Positions 1 through 8,501 of a stretch of 64,000 bases of DNA are shown here, one piece after another. The stretch comes from Labedaea rhizosphaerae (GTDB lineage Bacteria > Actinomycetota > Actinomycetes > Mycobacteriales > Pseudonocardiaceae), in contig NZ_SNXZ01000004.1 in the NCBI RefSeq assembly GCF_004362825.1, positions 706,599 to 770,598 of the forward strand. Direction: 5' to 3'. Every line of letters begins with the position of its first letter. Positions within the stretch are counted from its first letter, which is position 1. The translations under genes and the position numbers were made by a program. The notes beneath the pieces are model-generated. The model saw only the letters and a list, made by a program, of their open reading frames with translations. It did not search any database and had not been told where the DNA came from.

Positions 1-880
1 TGACCAACCGGCAACTCGTCGAGCCGTCACCGTAGGTTTCGGTCACGCGGGCGGTGACGCGGCCACCCACCTTGACGATCTTGGCGTCGGTGAACACGCT
101 CAGGTCTGCGCTCGTGTCGATGAACTCCAGCACGATCGATTGGGCGTTGTTGTTGGTGTACTGGCAACTGTGGTGCGTGGGATTGACCTCAAGGGCGATC
201 ATCGGAGAGCCGGCGGGCACCGAGTTCGCCAGCTTGGCCGGCAACAGCGAGCACGCGTCCTTGTGCCGCAACGAGGTCTGCTGAACGATCGCGTGCCCGG
301 CCGTCCCGCCGCCACGCAGGAACTTGCCGATCACGACGGCGACGTCGCGGGTGTAGCCGCACAACTCCCCCGACTTGGTCTCGGCATCGGCCTCGATCGA
401 CATGGCCAGACCGTCGGCGAACCTGAGGTCCTGCACGCAGAAGGTGGCCGCACTCTGGTCAGCCACCAGCCGCATCCCGCCACCCAGATCGGCGCCCTTG
501 GTGGCCTCCGGGCCCGGCATCGACCGCAACTTGCCCCAGTCGAGGTCGATCGTGTGGTCGCCGGCCAGCGGTACGATCACTCTGCATTGGTCGATGCTGT
601 AGGGGGAGGCTGCGTACGGCGTGCCGTACCTGCTGAATTTCGCGGGCATGGCGGCCATCGGAGCCACCGTGCACGCGTCGTAGGTGGTCAGGTCGCCCAG
701 GGCGTCCTTGGCCCTCACGTAGGCCGGATCGACCTTTCGTGTCGTCGTGGAGGTCGGCGAAGAGGCTGACACCGACGACGGAGCACGGTGTCGCACCGGC
801 TGCGCCGTCCCCGCGATTTCGGTCGTGCACGCGCTCAAGGCCAGGAGCAGGGCCAGCGCGCTCCAAAGCTTCCTCTTCAT
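1..880 (-). CDS. DUF3558-like lipoprotein, C-terminus beyond the window edge
   Basis: About 293 residues are visible and no stop is reached before base 1, so the gene is partial. The N-terminus MKRKLWSALALLLALSAC is a lipoprotein signal with lipobox LSAC, followed by a Ser/Thr/Pro-rich linker. Two Cys-containing stretches, YDAC near residue 70 and DACSLLP near residue 220, resemble the DPC-LL signature of DUF3558 lipoproteins, which are anchored outside the membrane in mycobacteria and relatives. The function of the family is unknown. The ATG at 880 is chosen because it gives a perfect lipoprotein signal. It is co-directional with the downstream secreted and envelope genes. Confidence 0.7.
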   Translation of the reverse strand, partial: MKRKLWSALALLLALSACTTEIAGTAQPVRHRAPSSVSASSPTSTTTRKVDPAYVRAKDALGDLTTYDACTVAPMAAMPAKFSRYGTPYAASPYSIDQCRVIVPLAGDHTIDLDWGKLRSMPGPEATKGADLGGGMRLVADQSAATFCVQDLRFADGLAMSIEADAETKSGELCGYTRDVAVVIGKFLRGGGTAGHAIVQQTSLRHKDACSLLPAKLANSVPAGSPMIALEVNPTHHSCQYTNNNAQSIVLEFIDTSADLSVFTDAKIVKVGGRVTARVTETYGDGSTSCRLV

Positions 881-905
881 GTGTCGCCCCAACGAGAAGT
901 CGCCC

Positions 906-2018
906 TCACCAGCCGGTCGCTTCGGCTTTGAGCTGCTCGGCCACCCGCTTGAGCCGCGGGGCCAGCTCCGCGTCGATCGCCTTGTGGTCGAACGAAGGCG
1001 GCAGGCCCGGCGGGTAGCGGCGCGCCTGCAGGGCGGCGATTCGCAGGCGGGTCGGCGGGTGGCTGTCGTCCACGCGGTGGTCCTCGGCGTCGGTGAGCTG
1101 CTTGCGTTCCGGGCTCAGCTCGGCGAACCAGGTGCGCCCGGCCAGCCACAGGTCGTCGTCCTTGCGGATCACCGCCGAGTGCAGGGCCCGCACCGCCGCC
1201 GGGCCCAGCGCCACGGTGCGCAACGCCGACGCCATCGCGGCCGGGCCGGTCGCCGTCGCCGAGAGGTGGTCGGCCAGGTATTCCGCGCGCTGGCCCGACC
1301 GCGCCAGCAACGTGTTCTGCGCCAGCAGCACCCAGTAGACCGGCCACGACAACAGCCACATCGCCCCCTCGGACGCCCAGGTCACGATCGGGAACGAGGT
1401 CGTCCTCGAGCGGGTCCGCAACGCGCGCACGAGCTCGGCCAGCGTCCGCAACGATGACCCGACCAGCAGGCCGCGCCGCAGGTCGCCGTTGACCTGGTGG
1501 GCCAGCTCGTGCCCGAGCACCGCCGCGCGCTCCGGCCCGGTCAGCAGGTTCCACAGCGGGTAGCCGAGCACCAGCACCAGCCGCCTGCGCAGGCCGACCT
1601 GGGTGATCGAGGCGTTGTGCTCGGCGCTCAGCACGACCTGCGCGACCTTGCGCGTGCCGAGCCGGTCGACCAGCTCGTCGAGCGCCGCGTACAGGTGCGG
1701 CGACTGCTCGCGCGACACGAGCACGGCATCGGCCGGGAGGCGACCGAACCGGGGCCGCAACATGGCGGCGAAGCCGAGCATCACCACGCCCAACGGGATC
1801 GTGATCAGGTTGGGCATGGCCACCATGATCCACACGCCGAAGACGGCCAGCGCCACCACGAAAAGGTGCACCAGGGCCGCGATGACGCAGGCCGCCCACA
1901 ACGCCGCACCCCGGCGGCGCACGGTGAACGGCTCGACGGTCACGGTGCGGAACAACGACTCGGCCAGACGCCTGCCCACCTGCTCGGCCCGCGTTCCCCG
2001 ACGATCCTCAACGGTCAC
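906..2018 (-). CDS. M48-family zinc metalloprotease, membrane bound
   Basis: A 370-residue protein. Two hydrophobic helices near residues 35-80 are followed by a protease domain with the zinc motif HELAH in VLGHELAHQVNGD, and a downstream EYLADHLSA segment supplying the third (Glu) ligand. This is typical of the HtpX/Ste24 (M48) clan that degrades membrane or misfolded proteins. The open frame runs far upstream through the fasciclin gene, but protein-like sequence begins only at the GTG at 2018 (VTVEDRRGTRAEQ), just before the terminator of the neighbour. GTG at 2012 is an alternative start. The protease identity is clear; the substrate is unknown. Confidence 0.82.
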   Translation of the reverse strand: MTVEDRRGTRAEQVGRRLAESLFRTVTVEPFTVRRRGAALWAACVIAALVHLFVVALAVFGVWIMVAMPNLITIPLGVVMLGFAAMLRPRFGRLPADAVLVSREQSPHLYAALDELVDRLGTRKVAQVVLSAEHNASITQVGLRRRLVLVLGYPLWNLLTGPERAAVLGHELAHQVNGDLRRGLLVGSSLRTLAELVRALRTRSRTTSFPIVTWASEGAMWLLSWPVYWVLLAQNTLLARSGQRAEYLADHLSATATGPAAMASALRTVALGPAAVRALHSAVIRKDDDLWLAGRTWFAELSPERKQLTDAEDHRVDDSHPPTRLRIAALQARRYPPGLPPSFDHKAIDAELAPRLKRVAEQLKAEATGW

Positions 2019-2073
2019 GAACCCGGATATCGCACTGCCCGATCCAAATGTTGCAGGCGTCGCGGGTACGGAA

Positions 2074-2109
2074 AAGCGGGGCGCGAGCCGACTGGCTCGC
2101 GCCCCGCTT
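2074..2109 (-). terminator. Intrinsic terminator after the fasciclin gene
   Basis: A perfect 16-bp stem (AAGCGGGGCGCGAGCC and its complement) encloses a 4-nt loop. Read on the minus strand it is followed by a short T-run (CTTTTCC), so it terminates the fasciclin transcript before the M48 gene. Confidence 0.85.
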
Positions 2110-2119
2110 CCTGCCTGGG

Positions 2120-2788
2120 TCAGGACGTCGGCGACAGCACCGAGTCGATCAGGTAGACCGTGGCGTTGGCGGTGTGCACGCCACCGCAGATGACCTTGGC
2201 GTCGTTGACCTTCAGGTCGTTGCCCGAGCCGGTCACCTTGACCATGCCGCCCTCGACGGTCTTCTGGTCGCCGACCACCGCGTCGGGCGCGAGCTGACCG
2301 GGCACCACGTGGTAGGTGAGGATCTTGGTCAGCAGGCCGGAGTCGGTCTTGAGCTTGTTCAGCGTCGCCGAGTCGACCTTCTTGAACGCGTCGTCGACCG
2401 GCGCGAACACGGTGAACTCGCTGCCGTTGAGCGTGTCGACCAGGTTCACCTTCGGGTTCAGCTTCCCGGACACCGCCTGCACCAGGGTCTTGAGCAGCGG
2501 GTTGTTGCTCGCCGCGACCGCGACCGGGTCGGCGGCCATGCCGGAGACCGAACCGGCACCATTGGGCACCGCTTTGGCGTAGTCGCCGCAGCCCGGACCG
2601 ACGAGGTCGGCGGCGGGGTCGGCGGTGGCCGACGGCGAACTGGCCATCGGCTGGCTGGCCGCCGGTGGGGCCGCGGTCGTGGTCGTGTTCTGCGACGCCC
2701 CCTGGTCGGAGCTGCTGCACGCGGCTCCGAGGAGCGCGATGGACGCGATACCGATGGCGACCGTGCCACGACGAATGGTGCGCTTCAT
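2120..2788 (-). CDS. Fasciclin (FAS1)-domain lipoprotein
   Basis: A 222-residue secreted lipoprotein. [13 protein letters not shown] begins a signal peptide ending in lipobox LLGAAC, then comes a Ser/Ala/Pro linker and one FAS1 domain from about residue 85 to the end. The domain shows conserved FAS1 features: [24 protein letters not shown], and a final [10 protein letters not shown] strand. FAS1 domains act in adhesion; mycobacterial MPT70/MPT83 are relatives. The ATG at 2788 is chosen because it is preceded by GGAGA at good spacing and starts exactly at the signal peptide. The gene is monocistronic, ending in a strong terminator and divergent from the alkaline phosphatase gene. Confidence 0.88.
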   Translation of the reverse strand: MKRTIRRGTVAIGIASIALLGAACSSSDQGASQNTTTTAAPPAASQPMASSPSATADPAADLVGPGCGDYAKAVPNGAGSVSGMAADPVAVAASNNPLLKTLVQAVSGKLNPKVNLVDTLNGSEFTVFAPVDDAFKKVDSATLNKLKTDSGLLTKILTYHVVPGQLAPDAVVGDQKTVEGGMVKVTGSGNDLKVNDAKVICGGVHTANATVYLIDSVLSPTS

Positions 2789-3053
2789 TTCCGAAAATCT
2801 CCTGTTCTCCGCTGGCGAATCGCATTTGAAGGCATGCGCATTCCCTGGCCCGTCGAATCGAGCCGCGATCACAGGTCCTTCGACAGGGGCGCGGAGCCGG
2901 ATGGGGCCCGACGGCCATCGTTATCCGCCCGTTACCAAACGTTCCGATCCGACGACTCCTGTTTGTCTGATCAACACCTGTTCATGGCCGGGTGTGCAGT
3001 TCGACGGTTTCGAATGGCGGCGCACTACCTACACATGCACAGGAGCTGATGAA

Positions 3054-4465
3054 ATGCGGAAACGGCTGAGCGGGCCGATCGTCGTCTCGGTGGCGGCCAC
3101 GACCCTGGCCCTGACCGCCGGGCTGGCGTTCTCCGACAGCGGCGCGGGCACGGCCGGCCTCGGCCGGCACGGCGCGGCCACCCGGCTGGACGGCGACCAG
3201 ACCGCCGAAGTGCGCGGTGAGATCCGGGGCGGCCCCGCGCGCAACGTGATCCTGCTGATCGGCGACGGCATGGGCGACTCCGAGATCACCGCGGCACGCA
3301 ACTACGCCCGTGGCGCGGCCGGCCGCTTCCCGGCATCGACGCCCTGCCGCTGACCGGCCAGTACACGACCTACTCGCTGGACAAGGCCGACGGCAAGCCG
3401 GACTACGTGACCGACTCGGCCGCCTCCGGTTCGGGCTGGTCGACCGGCACCAAGACCTACAACGGCGCCATCTCGGTGGACATCAAGGGCAGGCCGCAGC
3501 GCACGCTGCTGGAACTGGCCAAGGCGAACGGCCTGCGCACCGGCGACGTGAGCACGGCGGAGCTGCAGGACGCCACCCCGGCCGTCCAGGTCGCGCACGT
3601 GACCGACCGCGGCTGCTACGCGCCGTCGTCGACCACCGCGAAGTGCCCGAGCAACGCGCTGGAGAACGGCGGCGCCGGCTCGATCACCGAGCAGCTGATC
3701 ACCACCCGCCCGGACGTCACCCTCGGCGGCGGCGCGGCGTCGTTCGCCGAGAAGGCCACCGCCGGGCGCTGGCAGGGCAGGACCCTGCTGGACCAGACCA
3801 AGGCGCGTGGCTACCAGGTGGTCACCGACGCGGCCGGGCTGGACCAGGTCCGCCACGCCGACCAGAACTCGCCGGTGCTCGGCCTGTTCGCCGCGGGCAA
3901 CCTGCCCGTCAACTGGACCGGGCCGCTGGCCACGCACACCGGTGGCGCCGAGCCCGCGGTGCGCTGCACACCGAACCCGGCGCGCACGGCCGGTCTGCCC
4001 AGCCTGGCGACCATGACGAGCAAGGCGATCTCACTGCTCGACCAGCGCGGCCGCAACGGCTTCTTCCTGCAGGTCGAGGGCGCGAGCATCGACAAGCAGG
4101 ACCACGCCGCCGACCCGTGCGGTCAGATCGGCGAGACCGTCGACTTCGACCAGGCGGTCAAGGCCGCGCTGGACTTCGCCCGCCACGACGGCAACACCCT
4201 GGTGGTCGTCACCGCCGACCACGGGCACTCCAGCCAGATCGTCTACCCGGGCAGCACGACGCCGGGGCTGACCCGGACGTTGCTCACCGCCGACGGCAAG
4301 CCGATGACCATGGCCTACGGCACCGCTGAGACCGGCGGCTCGCAGGCGCACACCGGCACCCAGGTGCGCATCGCGGCGTACGGGCCGCGGGCAGCCAACG
4401 TGGTCGGCCTGACCGATCAGACCGACCTCTTCTTCACCGTGCGGGACGCGCTGCGCCTGCGCTGA
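3054..4465 (+). pseudogene. Secreted alkaline phosphatase with a -1 frameshift
   Basis: Two frames together encode one alkaline phosphatase of about 470 residues. The first (3054-3353) gives a signal peptide and [27 protein letters not shown], then stops early. The second frame carries TDSAASGS (active-site Ser), [13 protein letters not shown] and [10 protein letters not shown] (metal ligands) to the stop at 4465. Inserting one base near 3330-3335, in the CCCGGC run, restores [40 protein letters not shown] at 3041 supports the ATG. The family hydrolyses phosphomonoesters outside the cell. Every downstream catalytic motif is intact, so this is either a recent mutation or a base missed in a GC-rich homopolymer. 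Confidence 0.85.
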
Positions 4466-4474
4466 CCAGGGCGA

Positions 4475-4520
4475 CTCGATGGGGTGGGGCCGGCTGGTGA
4501 GCCATTCACACCCCATCGAG
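4475..4520 (+). terminator. Terminator hairpin after alkaline phosphatase
   Basis: A perfect 12-bp inverted repeat (CTCGATGGGGTG / CACCCCATCGAG) with a 22-nt loop begins 9 bases after the phosphatase stop and lies before the mannosyltransferase gene. There is no clear T-run, as is usual for actinomycete terminators. Confidence 0.6.
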
Positions 4521-4605
4521 GCGTCCCGCCACCTGCGAACTAGGCTGCGGCCCCGGAGATCGAACGCAGTCGGGGCGGCTGCTCGAGCCGAGGGAGCACC
4601 GGTCG

Positions 4606-5829
4606 ATGCAGTGGCAGCTCGCGTTCACGAAGCTGCTCGACCGCTGGTTCTGGTTGGTCGCCGTGGCCATCGGCGCCATCGTGGTGCTGGTGTACACAGT
4701 GGACGCCCTGCGCTACGCCAACGGGGTCGACCTGCAGGTGTACCGGGCCGGCGGCGTGGCGATGCGGCACGGGATCCCGCTCTACGCCGACGGTTTCAGC
4801 CAACGGCTCGGCACACCCACCGGCTTGTTGTTCACCTACCCGCCGTCGGCGGCGTTGTTCTTCGTGCCGATGAGCCTGCTGCCCTTCGGTGCCGCGCTCG
4901 TGGTGCACGAACTGGTCAACATCGCGGCCATCGGCGCGGTCACCGTGCTGGTGTGCCGCCACCACGGCTGGGCCTGGCGGCCGACGGCGCTCGCCGCCCT
5001 CGCGCTCACCGCCGCCGGGCCCGCGCTCGAGCCCGTCCGCGAGACGCTGCACTTCGGTCAGATCAACCTCGTGCTGCTGCTCATGGTCTGCGCCGACTGC
5101 CTGCTCCCCCGCCTGGGACCGCTGCCGCGCGGGCTGCTCACCGGCGTCGCCGCCGCGGTCAAGCTGACCCCGGCCGTGCTCATCCTCTTCTTCCTGGCCC
5201 GCCGCGACTGGCGCGCCGCCGCGACGATGGCCGCCACATCGGCCGCGATCACACTGGTGGCGCTCGTCGTCGCCCCGCACGACAGCCTGCAGTTCTGGAC
5301 CAACACGCTGTTCCACAGCGACCGGATCGGCGACGTCTTCTACTCCTACAACCAATCCCTGTCCGGTGAGCTGGCCCGGCTCGGCCTGAGCGGCGGCCTG
5401 CGGCAGGCGGTGTGGGCGCTCGGCGTGCTGGTCGTGGTGCCCGCCGGCTTCCTCGCCGCCCGCCGCGCGGTGCGCGCGGGCGACGAACTGGGCGCGCTGC
5501 TGGTCGTCGCGGCCGTTGGTCTGATCGCGTCGCCCATCTCGTGGGACCACCACTTCGTCTGGGTGCTGCTCGCCGTGCCCACGCTGGCCCTCGTCCCGCG
5601 TGGCCGCCGGTGGCTCGCGGTCCTGGCGATCGCGATCTTCACGGCGCCCCTGCACATCATCTGGCCCAACACCCGCGAGGTGCACTGGACGTCGTGGTGG
5701 CAGCACCTGACCGGCAACCTCTACCTCGTGGCCGCGATCGGCGTCGTGATCGCGGTCGGCCTGCGCCGCACCGCCGTGGCCGAGCCCGAGGTCGAGAACG
5801 CGCCGGTGATGGCCTGGTCGCGCGCTTGA
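4606..5829 (+). CDS. GT87-family (DUF2029) polyprenyl-phosphate-dependent mannosyltransferase
   Basis: A 407-residue polytopic membrane protein with about ten hydrophobic helices. The first extracytoplasmic loop contains GVDLQVYRAGGVAMRHGIPLY, the DL-VY type segment typical of GT-C glycosyltransferases in family GT87 (PimE-like enzymes). These add alpha-1,2 mannose from polyprenyl-phosphomannose to lipoglycans outside the membrane. LHFGQINLVLLLMVCADCL and VKLTPAVLILFFLARRDWRAA are further family-typical stretches. The gene stands alone between a terminator and a MerR-type operator. The donor and acceptor cannot be read from the sequence. Confidence 0.82.
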   Translation: MQWQLAFTKLLDRWFWLVAVAIGAIVVLVYTVDALRYANGVDLQVYRAGGVAMRHGIPLYADGFSQRLGTPTGLLFTYPPSAALFFVPMSLLPFGAALVVHELVNIAAIGAVTVLVCRHHGWAWRPTALAALALTAAGPALEPVRETLHFGQINLVLLLMVCADCLLPRLGPLPRGLLTGVAAAVKLTPAVLILFFLARRDWRAAATMAATSAAITLVALVVAPHDSLQFWTNTLFHSDRIGDVFYSYNQSLSGELARLGLSGGLRQAVWALGVLVVVPAGFLAARRAVRAGDELGALLVVAAVGLIASPISWDHHFVWVLLAVPTLALVPRGRRWLAVLAIAIFTAPLHIIWPNTREVHWTSWWQHLTGNLYLVAAIGVVIAVGLRRTAVAEPEVENAPVMAWSRA

Positions 5830-5849
5830 CCTTGACACCGTGACAAGGT
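5829..5849 (+). promoter_or_regulatory. MerR-type operator overlapping TTGACA
   Basis: Ten-base arms ACCTTGACAC and GTGACAAGGT flank one central base, with one mismatch pair. TTGACA (5832-5837) lies inside the left arm, so a bound regulator would sit between or over the promoter elements as MerR proteins do. It lies just upstream of the HEAT-repeat/MerR gene pair and overlaps the mannosyltransferase stop. Assignment to the adjacent MerR is inference. Confidence 0.6.
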
Positions 5850-5862
5850 TTTCACTGTGTGC

Positions 5863-6504
5863 ATGACGCACAGGAACCTGCTCCGCGCACTGAGCGCCGA
5901 GGACGCATCGACGCGCCTTCAGGCCGCGCTCGCGGCCGGCACGCGGGCCGACCCCGATCTGGCCGACCCGCTCGTGGCCCGGTGCGCGGTCGAGCCGGAG
6001 TTCTTCGTGCGCGACATGCTGACCTGGGCGCTGACCCGGCTCCCGGTGGACGTCACCGTGCCGAAGCTGCTCGCGCAGCTGCGTTCCGGGCACGCCCAGG
6101 CCCGCGCTCAGGCGTTGCACACGCTGTCCAAGCTCGGCGAGCCGAGCACGTGGCCAGCGATCTCCCGGGCGTTGCTGCGCGACGGCGACGACGAGGTGGC
6201 GCGCAGCGCGTGGCGTGCCGCCGTCGTCCTCGTGCCGCCGGCGGCGAAGAAGGAGCTGGCGACGGAACTGGCCACGCAGCTGGGCCGCGGCGACCGCAAG
6301 GTGCAGCTCAGCCTGAGCCAGGCCCTCGTCGCGCTCGGCGACGTGATCGAACCCGTCCTGCGGGTGGCGCTGACCAGTGCCGACCCGGCGGTGCGAGCCC
6401 ACGCGCGCGCCACCGAGCGGCTGCTGCACGACCCCGACGCCGGGTTCGAGCTCGCGCTGGACGAGGCGAGCCGGATCGTCACCCTGGGCCCGGACCGGGC
6501 GTAG
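5863..6504 (+). CDS. HEAT-repeat protein
   Basis: A 213-residue soluble all-helical protein. It shows repeating helical pairs such as PKLLAQLRSGHAQARAQALHTLSKL, ISRALLRDGDDEVARSAWRAAVVL and LRVALTSADPAVRAHARATERLL, which are HEAT/armadillo-type protein-binding repeats. No enzymatic motif is visible. ATG 5863 is preferred, but GTG 5857 in the same frame is possible. It is followed 54 bp later by a MerR regulator whose C-terminal half carries the same kind of repeats, so the two may be partners or share an origin. The probable MerR operator lies immediately upstream, consistent with an autoregulated two-gene operon. Confidence 0.7.
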   Translation: MTHRNLLRALSAEDASTRLQAALAAGTRADPDLADPLVARCAVEPEFFVRDMLTWALTRLPVDVTVPKLLAQLRSGHAQARAQALHTLSKLGEPSTWPAISRALLRDGDDEVARSAWRAAVVLVPPAAKKELATELATQLGRGDRKVQLSLSQALVALGDVIEPVLRVALTSADPAVRAHARATERLLHDPDAGFELALDEASRIVTLGPDRA

Positions 6505-6558
6505 GACGGTGACCATGGCGCTCTCTTCGTTCGCGCGGGTCCAGGGCGGGCCAGCACC

Positions 6559-7551
6559 GTGTTGATCGGTGAGGTGGCGCGGCGCTGCGGCGTGAGCACC
6601 CGGATGCTCCGGCACTACGACGCCCTCGGGCTGGTGCGGCCGACCGGGCGCACCGTGGGCGGCTACCGCGAGTACTCCGAGGCGGACCTCCGGCGGATCT
6701 TCCACGTGGAGGGCCTGCGCACGCTGGGCTTGTCGCTGCGCCAGATCGCCCGCGCGCTGGCCGACCCGGGCTTCGCACCGTCCACATTGGTCGCCGAGTT
6801 GATCCGCCGGACCGAGGACCGGCTGCGCCACGAGCAGGAACTGCTCGACCGCCTGCGCGCGGTCGAGCCCTCGGCACCGTCGGGCTGGCAGGGCGTCCTG
6901 CGCATCGTCGAGCTGTTGCACGGGCTGAACTCGCCCAGCGCGGCACGCCGTCAGCAGGCCGCCCTGGCCCCGGCCGAGGACGGGCCGGTGCCCACCGAGG
7001 CACTGGCCCGCGCGGTGCTCGCCGAGGCCGACCCGAACGTCGCGGGCGCCCTGCGCTGGGCGCTCGCGCGGGCCGGCGACGAGGGCGTCGCGAGCGTCGC
7101 CGAGGGGTTGCGGTCCGCCGACGTCGACGTCCGGCGGCGCGCGATCCTGGCGATCGCCGAACTGCCCGGCGACCAGGCGAGCGCCCTGCTCGCGAGCGCC
7201 CTTGACGACCCGGATCCGGCCGTGCGCGGGCCGGCCGCACTGGCCGCGGGCCGTCGTGGTGTGCACGAAGCCGTGCCGATCCTCGTCGACATGATCGTCG
7301 AGGGCACCAACGACGTCGAGGCCTCCGAAGTGCTGGGGGCGCTGGGTACGGACGCGATCCTCGGCTCGATCCTCACCGCGCTGACCGACGCGCTCGCGGC
7401 CCGCCACGCGGATCAGGCGGTGCGGATCCGTCTGGTCCAGGCCCTGGCCGAGCTGCCGCCGTCCCTCGCGCGGGACGCCCTGCGCGAGCTGACCCATGAC
7501 GCCGACCGGACCGTCGCCGCCATCGCCGCGGCCCTGGCCGAGCGCGCGTAA
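6559..7551 (+). CDS. MerR-family regulator with C-terminal HEAT repeats
   Basis: A 330-residue protein. Residues 1-70 form a MerR winged-helix domain: LIGEVARRCGVSTRMLRHYDALGLVRPTGR, then GGYREYSEADLRRIFHVEGLRTLGLSLRQI. A dimerisation helix follows at about 75-115. The rest is HEAT repeats, for example AILAIAELPGDQASALLASALDDPDPAVRGPAALAAG, where most MerR proteins carry a ligand domain. That suggests the inducing signal is a protein or peptide contact rather than a metal or small drug; this is inference. Start GTG 6559 with TTG 6562 as alternative. It is in an operon with the HEAT protein upstream. Confidence 0.85.
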   Translation: MLIGEVARRCGVSTRMLRHYDALGLVRPTGRTVGGYREYSEADLRRIFHVEGLRTLGLSLRQIARALADPGFAPSTLVAELIRRTEDRLRHEQELLDRLRAVEPSAPSGWQGVLRIVELLHGLNSPSAARRQQAALAPAEDGPVPTEALARAVLAEADPNVAGALRWALARAGDEGVASVAEGLRSADVDVRRRAILAIAELPGDQASALLASALDDPDPAVRGPAALAAGRRGVHEAVPILVDMIVEGTNDVEASEVLGALGTDAILGSILTALTDALAARHADQAVRIRLVQALAELPPSLARDALRELTHDADRTVAAIAAALAERA

Positions 7552-7660
7552 CGCGGCCGGCAACGCCACCGCCGTCCAATTCCGTCCAATTCCGTGCAAC
7601 ACGGAGCGTTCGCTCCCACCCGATCGTCTTGAAGCACAAGGACGTAGGGAAGAGGGACCC

Positions 7661-8137
7661 ATGACCGACATGTCGGAAAGCCTCCAGACGGAGGAGGAAC
7701 TACGACTCGAGGACCGCGCCGCGCAGCAACGCATCGAGCGCTTCGCCGCGGCGGCGGACAAGATCGACAACACCGAGGTCACCGAGTCGTCCCCGCGTGG
7801 GGAGGTGCGCGTCACCGTGCGCACCTCGGGCGCGGTGCGCGCAATCGAACTCGGGCCGAGCGGCGTCCGGCTCTCCGCCACCGAGATCGTCTCGCTCGTG
7901 CTGGGCTGCGTGCAACGCGCCCAGACGCGCATCGCCGAGGTGGCACAACGGATCCTGGCCGCCGAGGTCGGCGACGACCCGGCTGCCGACCTCGTGCTCA
8001 GCGACTACCGCAACCGCTTCCCGGCGGTCGCCGAACCATCGGCACCGCGTGCGAAGCCGGCCGGCGCCGGAGACGACTGGGCCGAGCGGCCGGTGCTGCG
8101 GACGACGTCGTGGGCGGCGGACGGGAGCGGGGCATGA
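7661..8137 (+). CDS. YbaB/EbfC-like protein of an ESX-associated cassette
   Basis: A 158-residue protein. Its central part (residues 25-105: RIERFAAAADKIDNTEV, GEVRVTVRTSGAVRAIELGPSGVRLSATEIVSLVLGCVQRAQTRIAE) resembles the YbaB nucleoid-associated fold, which recurs in actinomycete cassettes next to WXG100/EspC-like secretion substrates. A Pro/Ala-rich tail follows. ATG 7661 is preceded by AGAGGG and is preferred over upstream in-frame codons that overlap the MerR gene. The stop overlaps the next start (ATGA at 8134), so the genes are translationally coupled. DNA binding is not demonstrated by any visible motif. Confidence 0.65.
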   Translation: MTDMSESLQTEEELRLEDRAAQQRIERFAAAADKIDNTEVTESSPRGEVRVTVRTSGAVRAIELGPSGVRLSATEIVSLVLGCVQRAQTRIAEVAQRILAAEVGDDPAADLVLSDYRNRFPAVAEPSAPRAKPAGAGDDWAERPVLRTTSWAADGSGA

Positions 8138-8487
8138 GCAGCCTGGACACCGACCTCACCGTGCTGGTCCAAGCGGCGGCGGCCCTCGACCAGTCCTCGC
8201 GCGACCTCGACGCGATCGCGCACAACCTCGTCGGCGGCGCCTTCGACATCGTGCCCGACTCGTTCACCAAGTGGGACCCGGGCGCGATGGCCGAGTACGC
8301 CAAGGCACGCCAGCAGGTCATCGACTTCGCCGCCGAGATGCGCAACCACTTCCACACCCTGGCCATGGACCTCGCCACGGTCGCGCAGACCTACGGCGAC
8401 ACCGAGACCGGCAACACCGACCGCATCAAGGACTCGGGCGACGGCCTGGACAACACCAGCGGAATCTCACGGCGCCTGAACGCCTGA
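8134..8487 (+). CDS. EspC/WXG100-like small helical protein
   Basis: A 117-residue helical protein starting MSSLDTDLTVLVQAAAALDQSSRDLDAIAHNL. Length and helix-turn-helix-hairpin character match the ESX-1 secretion-associated EspC-like/DUF6317 type proteins of actinomycetes. It has no signal peptide, as expected for type VII substrates. It overlaps the YbaB-like gene by four bases and sits 14 bp before the larger WXG-containing gene, so the three form one operon. The assignment rests on size, context and helical pattern, not on a decisive motif. Confidence 0.55.
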   Translation: MSSLDTDLTVLVQAAAALDQSSRDLDAIAHNLVGGAFDIVPDSFTKWDPGAMAEYAKARQQVIDFAAEMRNHFHTLAMDLATVAQTYGDTETGNTDRIKDSGDGLDNTSGISRRLNA

Positions 8488-8501
8488 AGGGAGCACGAAC
8501 C

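Noticed and set aside
2019..2918. Upstream extension of the M48 frame to 2918, which would make a 670-residue protein
   Set aside because: The added part is Arg/Gly-rich shadow sequence antisense to nothing but in a different frame from the clear fasciclin gene, and a strong terminator lies inside it at 2074-2109.
4475..4520. Possible attachment site because of the 12-bp inverted repeat
   Set aside because: No integrase or mobile gene is nearby; position after a stop fits a terminator.
4540..7932. 1130-residue minus-strand frame
   Set aside because: It is antisense to four well-supported genes and is low-complexity His/Arg/Gly/Gln, a typical high-GC shadow.
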